A program made the position numbers and the translations under genes. A DNA stretch of 5,979 bases, taken from Kiritimatiellia bacterium (GTDB taxonomy: Bacteria; Verrucomicrobiota; Kiritimatiellia; RFP12; UBA3636). Below are positions 1 through 5,979 of this stretch, one piece after another. The stretch lies in the NCBI GenBank assembly GCA_017413145.1, contig JAFPUX010000427.1, positions 1-5,979 of the forward strand, read 5' to 3'. The notes beneath the pieces were generated by a model. The model did no database searches and was not told the DNA's origin. It saw only the letters and a list, made by a program, of their open reading frames with translations. Position 1 is the first letter of the stretch. Every line of letters starts with the position of its first letter.

Positions 1-801
1 CCGGCCCCAGAAGCCGTGCGGCCGATCGGCGAAGAGGTGCAGCTCGGCCGGGATCCGCCGTTTGCGCAGCTCGCGGTAGACCTGCGTCGAGGCCAGCGGC
101 GAATAGGGGTCGGCGCTGCCGTGGAATAGGCACATCGGCGCGGTCTTCTTGTCGAACCGGAAGACCGGGTCGAGCTTCGCGCCCTCGCCGCGGCGGACGT
201 TCGCGACGCCGATCCCGTCGTCGAGCGCGTAGGCGATCGCGCCCGTGATCGCGAAGTTGAGGTGGCATGGGACGTCGTCGAGCGCGTCGACCTTCTCGTA
301 GGCGGGCGTGAGCGCGCTCGTCGCGAGAAGCGTCGCGAGGTGGGAGCCGGCGGACATCGAGATCGTGCCGATCCGCTCGGCGTGGAAGCCGCGCTTCACC
401 GCCTGGGAGCGGACGAGCCGGACCGCGCGCTGCCCGTCCTCCCACGCGCTCTGGTAGATGGGGAGGCCCTTCGGGCGCGGCGTGCGGTAGACGAGGTTCA
501 CGCACTGGAAGCCGGCGGCCGTGAACTTCTTCTCCCACAGGTTCACGAGCCCGACGTCGCAGCAGTTCTGGTAGGCGCCGCCCGAGATCAGGATCATGCA
601 GCAGCCGTTCGGCTTCTCGGGCGCGGGGCGCCAGTCGATGTAGGGGAGGGCGTTGGTCCCGCCCTCGTTCGTCATCTTGGCGACCTGGTGCGGCTGGGCG
701 TCGGGCATCTTGCCCTCCGGCCACAGGTTCTCGCGCTCGGCGGACGCGGTGAGCGCGGCGAAGGCCGCGAGGAAGGAAAAAAGGAAGCGTGCGGGTTTCA
801 T
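1..801 (-). CDS. Secreted alpha/beta-hydrolase, acetylesterase/BD-FAE-like (3' end outside window)
   Basis: Probably an exported carboxylesterase removing acyl groups from sugars; the 267 visible residues run off the window at position 1. Residues 1-21 are a signal peptide (MKPAR, Phe/Leu/Ala core, ASA cleavage site before Glu22). MILISGGAY at 69-77 matches the oxyanion strand, usually HGGG or PGGGY. NLVYRTPRP follows, then WEDGQRAVRLVRSQA, typical of BD-FAE and acetyl-xylan-esterase-like hydrolases. The nucleophile elbow is SMSAG at 148-152 (Ser150), with Ser in place of the usual first Gly. HGSADPYSP supplies Asp231 and PHGFWG supplies His262, completing a Ser-Asp-His triad in the usual order. 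Since the His is reached, probably only a few tens of residues are missing. The ATG lies one base after the TAA of the glycosidase gene, so the two are almost certainly cotranscribed. CC pairs at 67-68 and 80-81 are unusual. Dienelactone hydrolase or a peptidase are less likely alternatives. Confidence 0.88.
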   Translation of the reverse strand, partial: MKPARFLFSFLAAFAALTASAERENLWPEGKMPDAQPHQVAKMTNEGGTNALPYIDWRPAPEKPNGCCMILISGGAYQNCCDVGLVNLWEKKFTAAGFQCVNLVYRTPRPKGLPIYQSAWEDGQRAVRLVRSQAVKRGFHAERIGTISMSAGSHLATLLATSALTPAYEKVDALDDVPCHLNFAITGAIAYALDDGIGVANVRRGEGAKLDPVFRFDKKTAPMCLFHGSADPYSPLASTQVYRELRKRRIPAELHLFADRPHGFWGR

Positions 802-802
802 G

Positions 803-3800
803 TTATTCGGCCTCCTCGAGGCGGAAGTTGCGGAAGGCGAGGCCGGAGTGCTCCGCCGGCATCATCTGGAACTGGACGGCGACGGCGATGATCTTGCGGA
901 AGTTGTCCGGCACGGTGCCCTTGTCGATGCCGATCCAGACCGTCTCCCAGGTCTCCGGGTCGTTGTCGGCGCGGTAGGCCCAGCCGCCGCGCTTGTACAT
1001 CGGCACGCGCCAGCCGCCGAAGGCGAGCTTGCCGTTCTCGTCGCGGCCGTTGAGCTTGAGCTGCGGTGTCGCGTGGTCGTGGTAGTTGCCGTCCGCGTCC
1101 GGCAGGCGGTTCATCTCGAAGTAGAGGCGCGCGTACCGGCCGGGCTCGACCGGGATGCCCTGCGCGAGGTCGGCGTTGCCGCAGCACCAGCTCCCGGCGG
1201 TCTCGTCCAGCGCGACGTTCCAGGTGCGCGTGGCCTCGTCGTAGCTCGCGTGGACGCCCTTGCCTCCGCCCGTGCGGGCGAGCGCCGGGAACTCGACGGT
1301 CTTCGGCTCCGGCTTCTGCGCGGTGATGGCCGCGACGTAGGCGTCCGCCCCGCGCCGCGGCGCGATCGCGACGGAGGCGACCTTCTTCTCCGGCTTCGGG
1401 TTCGGCCACTGGCGGATCATGTACTTGTGGCCCTCGCCGTCCTTCCAGCCGACGACCTCCCGGCCGCTCTTGGCGTCCACGTCGACGGCGGTCCCGTCCT
1501 CGTAGACGACGCGGTAGAGCGGCGAAACCGTGTGGGCGAAGTAGAGGAACGCCGCGTAGGCGTCGACGGCGATGCCCTTCACGGGCTTCTCGACGTGGAT
1601 CACGTCCTTGAACTGGTTCTGGTCGAAGCGGATGAAGTCGAAGCGCATGCCGCGCCAGTCGGTCACGCCCCACGGGATCTTGAAGCCGGGGTTCTGGACG
1701 TTGGCGAACTCGTTCAGGCGCACGAAGACCATGCGGTTCGGGTCCACGTCGAAGACGGGCATGCGCGCCGCGCGCTCCGCCTTCTCGCGGGCGATCTCGG
1801 CCTTGCCGATCTCCAGCGCCTTCGCCGCGGGGAGCGCGGGGTCCCAGGCGACGTCCGCCGTGCGGGGGTACTTCGCGAGGATGTCCGCCGCGTCGCCGTA
1901 GACGTAGAAGTGCGAGCCGCCGGAGAGGACGAGCGTGTAGTAGCCGTCCGCGTCCGGCTGGAGCGGCTGGCGGTGCGAGACGAGGTTGCGGACGCGCGGA
2001 TCGGCGCCCGCGACCGCCCCCTCGGCGGGGCGCGTGAAGAGGCGCACGAGCGCCGGCTTCTTCGCGCCCGGGCGCGGCGCCGGCTTGAAGCGCACGACCG
2101 GCAGCGTCGGCGCGCGCGAGGTGACCATGTAGGCGTCGAGCTTCCCGCGGCGGGCGGGCGTCACCTCGATCGAGGCCGCGGCGCTGCCGTCGTCCTTGAT
2201 CGCGTCCAGCATCTCGCAGCACGGCCTCGCGCCCTTCTTCGCGGCGGCCGCGAGGACCTCCGCGACCATGTCGGCCGTCGGGACCTTCTCCCGGAACTCG
2301 ACGAGCGAGCCGCCCTTCGCCGCCCAGTCGTCGATGCGCCGGCGCGCGGCCGGGTCCATCTCGGCCACCCCGGCGATCGCCAGCACGTCGTAGCGGTCGA
2401 GGCGGTCCGTCTCGACGATCTGCGGCTCGAGGATCACGTCGATCGGCAGGTGGGCGTATTCGAGCGCCTGCACGAGCGCGTCGAAGAGGCGGTTGTCGCC
2501 GCCGCCGGACGCGTAGGCGTGGCGCTCGTTCGTCTGCGAGAAGAGAACGGCGACCTTGCGCGGCACGCCGCGGTCGCGGGGCGTGAAGAACTCGTTCACG
2601 TCCTGGATCTCGCGCTTCGCGAGGCGGATGCCGAGCAGCTGGTCGGTCGCCACCTTGTAGGGACACAGGAAGTTGTAGGCGCTCACCTTGCCGACCTTCT
2701 TGAGCGACTCCTCCGGCCACATGCGCCAGAACTTCACGCCCTTCCACTTGCCCTCGGTCTCCTCGACCTCGTGCACCGCGCGCCAGTCGCTCGGGCGGCG
2801 CGACCACTTGAACATGTAGGAGACGTTGTAGCCGCGCTGGTACTGGTCGAGGAAGCTCTGGCGGATCGAGTTCGTGGAGGAGCCGACGTACATCTCGCTG
2901 TCGACGATCGGCTTGCCGTCCGCGAGCGCGCGCAGCAGGTGCCCCTCGACGGCGCCGCCGTGGCCGCCCGTCGGCGCGCAGACCACGCCGAGGCCCTTGT
3001 TCGCCGTGTAGAGGTCGATGCCGCGCGTGCGCATCGTGGTCGGCTGGAAGCACGCGAGCGCGTTCGGGTCGACGCGGCGGATCGCCTCCTGCCCCTCGGC
3101 GAGGAGCGACGCGAACGCATTCTCCACCGCCTTGATGCGGTCGGCTCCGTGGAGCGACGCATCGACGCGCCCCTCCTCCGACGAGGCCGGCTCGTTCATC
3201 AGCTCGTAGCACCACGGACGCCAGCCGATCTCGCGCGTGAGGCGCGCACCCTCCTCCCACATCGTGAGCCACACCTTGCGCCCCTCGTCCGTGAGGATCG
3301 AGTACGGCATGAAGTGGTGCCCGCCCGGCGCGCGCGCCGCCGGATCGCACGAAAGGCAGCCGTGGCCCCAGTCCGCCGCCGTGAAGTCGACGTAGACGGG
3401 CAGCCCGCTCGCGATCGCCCCCGCGTATTTCTTGTCGTCGCGCCGGCGCATGCGCTGGCCCGGATTGAGCTTGAGCATCCACTCCATCGGCGCCTCGTAG
3501 CCGATGCCGTCGAGGCCGAGGCGCTGCAGGTTCTCGTAGCCGGGCATCTCCTGGTAGAGCCACTTGAGCTCCGGCACGTACCCCGGCGTGTCCTCGTTGC
3601 ATTCCAGCTCCGTCGCGCCGTACCAGATCGTCGCCGGGAAGTAGTGCGGAACCCCGTTCACGAGGAGGTGTCCCTCCTTCGCGATGGAGAGCGTCGCGTT
3701 CGACGGATACAGCTCGCCGCGCGGCAGCGCGTCGAACGGGACGAACGGATCGAAGCCCAGGCCCTTCGGGTCCAGGTATTCGTCGGCGGTAGCGGACGCG

Positions 3801-3844
3801 GCGAGCGCCGCGAGGAAAGGGAGGAGGAGGCGCGCGGGTTTCAT
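803..3844 (-). CDS. Secreted multidomain clan GH-A / GH42-like glycoside hydrolase
   Basis: Likely an exported beta-glycosidase of 1013 residues; linkage and sugar are unknown. Residues 1-20 are a signal peptide (Lys2, Arg5, hydrophobic core, ATA cleavage site before Asp21). Residues about 50-420 look like a TIM barrel: LLVNGVPHYFPA near 60-71, ELMNEP at 214-219 with Glu218 as putative acid/base, KPIVDSEMY at 311-319 with Glu317 as putative nucleophile, and YMFKWSRRPSDW at 343-354 as the last barrel strand. Residues about 428-545 (VAVLFSQTNE, RYDVLAIAG, WAAKGGSLVEF) resemble the GH42 trimerisation / class I amidotransferase-like domain. A beta region (560-650), a charged helix (670-695) and two beta-rich parts (705-850, 870-1012) follow, unassigned. 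The start at 3844 is chosen because MKPAR matches the start of the next gene; ATG 3853 would add MRA. No clear Shine-Dalgarno precedes either ATG. The stop is TAA. Fold is fairly sure, exact family unknown. Confidence 0.85.
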   Translation of the reverse strand: MKPARLLLPFLAALAASATADEYLDPKGLGFDPFVPFDALPRGELYPSNATLSIAKEGHLLVNGVPHYFPATIWYGATELECNEDTPGYVPELKWLYQEMPGYENLQRLGLDGIGYEAPMEWMLKLNPGQRMRRRDDKKYAGAIASGLPVYVDFTAADWGHGCLSCDPAARAPGGHHFMPYSILTDEGRKVWLTMWEEGARLTREIGWRPWCYELMNEPASSEEGRVDASLHGADRIKAVENAFASLLAEGQEAIRRVDPNALACFQPTTMRTRGIDLYTANKGLGVVCAPTGGHGGAVEGHLLRALADGKPIVDSEMYVGSSTNSIRQSFLDQYQRGYNVSYMFKWSRRPSDWRAVHEVEETEGKWKGVKFWRMWPEESLKKVGKVSAYNFLCPYKVATDQLLGIRLAKREIQDVNEFFTPRDRGVPRKVAVLFSQTNERHAYASGGGDNRLFDALVQALEYAHLPIDVILEPQIVETDRLDRYDVLAIAGVAEMDPAARRRIDDWAAKGGSLVEFREKVPTADMVAEVLAAAAKKGARPCCEMLDAIKDDGSAAASIEVTPARRGKLDAYMVTSRAPTLPVVRFKPAPRPGAKKPALVRLFTRPAEGAVAGADPRVRNLVSHRQPLQPDADGYYTLVLSGGSHFYVYGDAADILAKYPRTADVAWDPALPAAKALEIGKAEIAREKAERAARMPVFDVDPNRMVFVRLNEFANVQNPGFKIPWGVTDWRGMRFDFIRFDQNQFKDVIHVEKPVKGIAVDAYAAFLYFAHTVSPLYRVVYEDGTAVDVDAKSGREVVGWKDGEGHKYMIRQWPNPKPEKKVASVAIAPRRGADAYVAAITAQKPEPKTVEFPALARTGGGKGVHASYDEATRTWNVALDETAGSWCCGNADLAQGIPVEPGRYARLYFEMNRLPDADGNYHDHATPQLKLNGRDENGKLAFGGWRVPMYKRGGWAYRADNDPETWETVWIGIDKGTVPDNFRKIIAVAVQFQMMPAEHSGLAFRNFRLEEAE
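811..817 (-). promoter_or_regulatory. Shine-Dalgarno GAGGAGG for the alpha/beta-hydrolase gene, inside the end of the glycosidase gene
   Basis: On the minus strand GAGGAGG is followed by nine bases and then ATG at 801. It encodes part of the Leu-Glu-Glu-Ala-Glu tail of the upstream protein, and the upstream TAA lies between it and the ATG. It is the best ribosome binding site in the window and fixes the start of the downstream gene. The layout predicts translational coupling of the two genes. Confidence 0.8.
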
Positions 3845-3851
3845 GGCGCGC

Positions 3852-3857
3852 ATTCTA
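3852..3857 (-). promoter_or_regulatory. Weak candidate -10 element (TAGAAT) next to the glycosidase start
   Basis: The minus strand reads GTGTAGAATG here; TAGAAT matches the TATAAT consensus at five of six positions. Initiation about seven bases on would fall at or next to the ATG at 3844 and give a leaderless or nearly leaderless mRNA. That would fit the missing Shine-Dalgarno. No convincing -35 box is found at normal spacing (the nearest, TTGGAT, is about 22 bases upstream), so this is a weak call. Confidence 0.2.
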
Positions 3858-3918
3858 CACCCGTCCGCCCCGCGGCGCCATCCAAAATGCGCCCGGATTC
3901 TTGTGCGATTGCGGCTCA

Positions 3919-3930
3919 CCCGGCGCCGGG
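3919..3930. repeat. 12-base perfect palindrome just after the esterase stop codon
   Basis: CCCGGCGCCGGG equals its own reverse complement and begins six bases past the TAG. In RNA it could fold as a short stem of about six pairs, including one G-U outside the palindrome, with a GCGC loop. No U-run follows, so it is not a typical intrinsic terminator. It might be a 3'-end or processing hairpin, or chance in G+C-rich DNA. Confidence 0.4.
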
Positions 3931-3936
3931 CGCGGC

Positions 3937-5979
3937 CTAGTCCGCGAGCTGGTCGTGGTACTGGCCGTCCTTGTAGGCGCGGCAGGTGCCGAGGGGAAGG
4001 CCGGCGCCGTTCACGACGTTCCAGCCGCAGTCGAGGTCGAACCAGGCGTAGCGGAAGGCGAAGGCCTCCTTCACGTCGGGGTGCGTGAGCTCGATCGTGT
4101 CGCCGACGATCTTCGCGTCGGCGAAGTAGAGCCGCACGCCCTCCTTGTCGTTGCCCTTCCTGTCCTTGCCCGTTTCGACCGGGCCGGAGATCTCGAAGCC
4201 CTTGGGCGCCTTGCCGTCGCGCGTCTTGAGACCCTTGGCGTTCCTGAGGTGCAGGATGCACCTGGGACCGTCCCACTCGACGGAGTCGATCTGCGGGCAG
4301 GAGCCCTCGACCGGCTTGCCGTAGACATGCTGCAGCGCCCAGTTGGCGTAGCGCTCGCCGACCTCCTCCTTGCGGATGGGGTGGATGTCGGGCTCGCCGA
4401 GATCGAGGAGCGAGATGGTGTCGCAGTCGGGGAGCAGCGTCGCGAGCTCGTTGAGCTGGCGGCGCATGTCGGCGTTCACGGACCAGGTCGGAGCGTTCGT
4501 CTCGCCGTTCTTCATGCGCTGGACGGAGTTCGGGTTTGTGTCGAGCTGGTGCGGGCAGATCTCGGTGATGATGACGGGGAGGCGGTCCTTGTAGGTGAAC
4601 TGCGCGCGCCAGCCCTCGACGAGCGTCCGGAAGAACTCGGGGTACTTGCCGTTGCCGAGGTCGGAGCAGCCCTGGTACCAGACCGCGCCCTTGATGGCCA
4701 TCGGGTAGAGCGGGTGGACGAGGCCGGCGTCCATCGTGGTCGCGCTGAACATGTTGATCGCGCGGGCGTCCTCCGGCTTGCGGCACTCGGGGTGGTTCCA
4801 GATGTCGTGCGGCGGCGTCTCGCCGAAGCAGGCCTTGAAGTGCATTTCGTGCGCCTCCGCGCGCGACGGCCAGAGCGAGATCGAGACCGGCTTGAGCATG
4901 CCGCCCGGACGGCCGTCCTTGCCGCCCCAGACCTTGTAGCGGACCGCGAGGACGTTCGTGCCGACGAGGCCGTGCTCCTTGATCGGGACGCCGTAGCCGT
5001 GGTTGGGGTTGCCGGACCCGCCGAAGGCGTGGCCGTTGAGGTAGTTCATGTCCTGGCCGTAGGAGTCGCTGTAGCCGATGGCCCAGTTCTTCCGGAGGTC
5101 GTCCTCCGTCATCTCGAACGTCGCGCGCAGCCAGATCTCGCCCGTGAAGCCCTCGGGGAACGGGTCGGACTGGAAGCCGCGGCCGTCGATCACGACGGGC
5201 TTCCAGCTCTCGTCCTCGACGAAGTCGGGGTCGTGCAGCGAGGGCTTGGTCTTGAGGAAGTTCGAGGCGGGATCGAAGCGCTTGTTCCACTCGACGATCT
5301 TCTTCTCGTAGGCCTCGGGGCCGCCGCTCTTCATGAAGCCCTCCCAGCGGTTGTGCCAGAAGCCGGCGACGCCCTTCGCGTGGCCGTGTCCGTGGTCCTT
5401 GGCCCAGGCCTGGTCGATCCAGCCGTCGATCTTCGTGGCGCCCCACGAGGCGTTCACGAGGCCGATCGGGATGTCGAGCGCCCGGTTGAGCTTCCAGCCC
5501 ATCCAGTAGAGCGCGGCGCCGTTCTTGCGCATCGAGTCGTAGGTGGAGGTCTCCCAGTGGATGCCGACGGCGTCCTCACGCGGGCAGGGCGAGTTCCTGT
5601 TCTCGCCGTCGTTCATGAGGAGCGTGCGGATGGCCGGGTTGCCCTCCGCCTTCTTCAGGAACTCCTCGCCGCCGATCGGGAGCCGCCCGTAGCCGGCGAA
5701 CGTGTAGGCCATGTTGGACTGGCCGCAGCCGAACCAGACGTCGCCGAAGAGGATGTCCCCGACGACGGCCTCCGCGCCGTCGGCGCGGAAGCCGCCGCCG
5801 GGGGCGATGGCGCCGCGCTCCGCGCGGAGCGAATACGTTCCGCCGGCCTTCATCGCGGGGAGCTTCACGGTCCAGCGGCCCTTGTCGTCCGTGGTGGCGG
5901 TGCGCTCGGCGAGGGGCTTCTTGCCGCCCTCCTTGAAGAGCGAGACGCGCACGACCGCGCCGGTGTCGGCGAAGCCCCA
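3937..5979 (-). CDS. Sialate O-acetylesterase-type SGNH carbohydrate esterase (5' end outside window)
   Basis: Hydrolyses O-acyl, probably O-acetyl, esters on sugars; the SIAE family acts on sialic acids or acetylated plant glycans, and the substrate here is unknown. The frame is open to the window edge, so the signal peptide and start are missing; 680 residues are visible, numbered from the first codon. Residues 1-75 (opening WGFADTG, later GRWTVKLP) match the N-terminal beta domain of the family. GQSNM at 86-90 carries the predicted nucleophile Ser88. GWKLNRALDIPIGLVNASWG at 162-181 is a family block. Residues about 259-354 form the usual inserted jelly roll (GEIWLRATFE, NYLNGHAFG, NVLAVRY). 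WYQGCSD at 434-440 replaces the usual WYQGESN. PDIHP supplies Asp531 and His533. A C-terminal beta domain (FRYAWFD, GLPLGTCR) ends at TAG. It precedes the glycosidase gene by 92 bases on the same strand. The family call is secure; the substrate is not. Confidence 0.93.
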   Translation of the reverse strand, partial: WGFADTGAVVRVSLFKEGGKKPLAERTATTDDKGRWTVKLPAMKAGGTYSLRAERGAIAPGGGFRADGAEAVVGDILFGDVWFGCGQSNMAYTFAGYGRLPIGGEEFLKKAEGNPAIRTLLMNDGENRNSPCPREDAVGIHWETSTYDSMRKNGAALYWMGWKLNRALDIPIGLVNASWGATKIDGWIDQAWAKDHGHGHAKGVAGFWHNRWEGFMKSGGPEAYEKKIVEWNKRFDPASNFLKTKPSLHDPDFVEDESWKPVVIDGRGFQSDPFPEGFTGEIWLRATFEMTEDDLRKNWAIGYSDSYGQDMNYLNGHAFGGSGNPNHGYGVPIKEHGLVGTNVLAVRYKVWGGKDGRPGGMLKPVSISLWPSRAEAHEMHFKACFGETPPHDIWNHPECRKPEDARAINMFSATTMDAGLVHPLYPMAIKGAVWYQGCSDLGNGKYPEFFRTLVEGWRAQFTYKDRLPVIITEICPHQLDTNPNSVQRMKNGETNAPTWSVNADMRRQLNELATLLPDCDTISLLDLGEPDIHPIRKEEVGERYANWALQHVYGKPVEGSCPQIDSVEWDGPRCILHLRNAKGLKTRDGKAPKGFEISGPVETGKDRKGNDKEGVRLYFADAKIVGDTIELTHPDVKEAFAFRYAWFDLDCGWNVVNGAGLPLGTCRAYKDGQYHDQLAD

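Larger units (their letters stand above)
3845..3936 (-). other. Only intergenic gap: between the SIAE-type esterase and glycosidase genes
   Basis: Ninety-two bases lie between the esterase TAG and the chosen glycosidase ATG. The gap holds a 12-base palindrome close to the TAG and a short A/T-richer stretch (minus-strand CATTTTGGAT) mid-way. A hexamer resembling a -10 box sits just before the glycosidase start. There is no T-tract that would make an intrinsic terminator, so readthrough from the esterase gene is plausible. No operator-like repeat, RNA gene or small ORF with a ribosome binding site is visible. Confidence 0.7.

Noticed and set aside
777..782. Six-A run (T6 in the coding strand) in the alpha/beta-hydrolase leader as a slippage or frameshift site
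   Set aside because: The frame is continuous through it and the encoded signal peptide is normal; a six-base run alone is not evidence of programmed slippage.
262..891. A 209-codon plus-strand frame
   Set aside because: It is codon-aligned antisense of the alpha/beta-hydrolase gene, with low-complexity Arg/Gly/Val composition and no sensible start context.
798..3602. A 934-codon minus-strand frame overlapping the glycosidase
   Set aside because: It is a shifted frame of the same gene, rich in Arg, Gly and Ala with no recognisable motif, kept open by G+C-rich codon ends.
3851..3853. ATG three codons upstream as the glycosidase start (MRAMKPAR)
   Set aside because: Possible, but the matching MKPAR start of the next gene, and no better ribosome binding site, favour 3844.
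3917..3932. Intrinsic terminator after the SIAE-type gene
   Set aside because: The hairpin is short and no U-tract follows it, so termination here is not supported.
653..3940. A 1095-codon open frame on the plus strand
   Set aside because: Its codons line up exactly with the reverse complement of the glycosidase codons, so it stays open simply because that gene uses no TTA, CTA or TCA. Its translation is a biased Arg/Val/Leu/Ala/Asp mix without domains, while the minus frame has a signal peptide, motifs and a family match.
3854..5446. Upstream extension of the glycosidase frame to a much earlier start (1547 codons in all)
   Set aside because: This part runs in the wrong frame through the SIAE-type esterase gene and gives Arg/Pro-rich nonsense. 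The real protein starts at the signal peptide at 3844.
5950..5952. GTG as the start of the SIAE-type gene
   Set aside because: The frame continues upstream to the window edge as WGFADTGAV, which matches the conserved N-terminal beta domain, so this GTG is an internal Val codon.

Overview
The window is dense, high-G+C bacterial DNA (by eye about two thirds G+C, codons mostly ending in G or C). All real genes lie on the minus strand, so transcription runs from position 5979 towards 1. There are three genes, and the first and last are cut by the window edges. No tRNA, rRNA, mobile element or CRISPR array is visible. The only non-coding stretch is about 92 bases, between 3845 and 3936.

In transcription order: (1) 5979-3937, a sialate O-acetylesterase-type SGNH carbohydrate esterase whose first codons lie outside the window. 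(2) 3844-803, a 1013-residue secreted protein. It has a clan GH-A-like TIM barrel with candidate catalytic glutamates, then a GH42-like Rossmann (beta-galactosidase trimerisation / amidotransferase-like) domain, then long C-terminal beta-rich modules I cannot assign. (3) 801-1, a secreted alpha/beta-hydrolase of the acetylesterase/BD-FAE type, missing only its last residues. Genes 2 and 3 are separated by one base, and the ribosome binding site of gene 3 lies inside the last codons of gene 2.

The three products look like one exported set for taking apart a decorated polysaccharide or glycoconjugate. Two different esterase folds would remove acyl (probably acetyl) groups, and one retaining-type glycosidase would cut a sugar linkage. 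The substrate cannot be read from the sequence. No SusC/SusD pair, sugar transporter or regulator is in view.

High G+C, SIAE-type esterases, multidomain GH42-like proteins with unassigned C-terminal modules and near-identical short signal peptides are reminiscent of the PVC group (Kiritimatiellota, Lentisphaerota or Verrucomicrobiota), perhaps from a gut or rumen community. This is inference from gene style only; there is no phylogenetic marker here.

The points most worth following up are the unassigned glycosidase, the altered WYQGESN block in the SIAE protein, the unusual nucleophile elbow and cysteine pairs in the alpha/beta-hydrolase, and the matching leader sequences of genes 2 and 3. 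I see no evidence of a wholly new kind of system.
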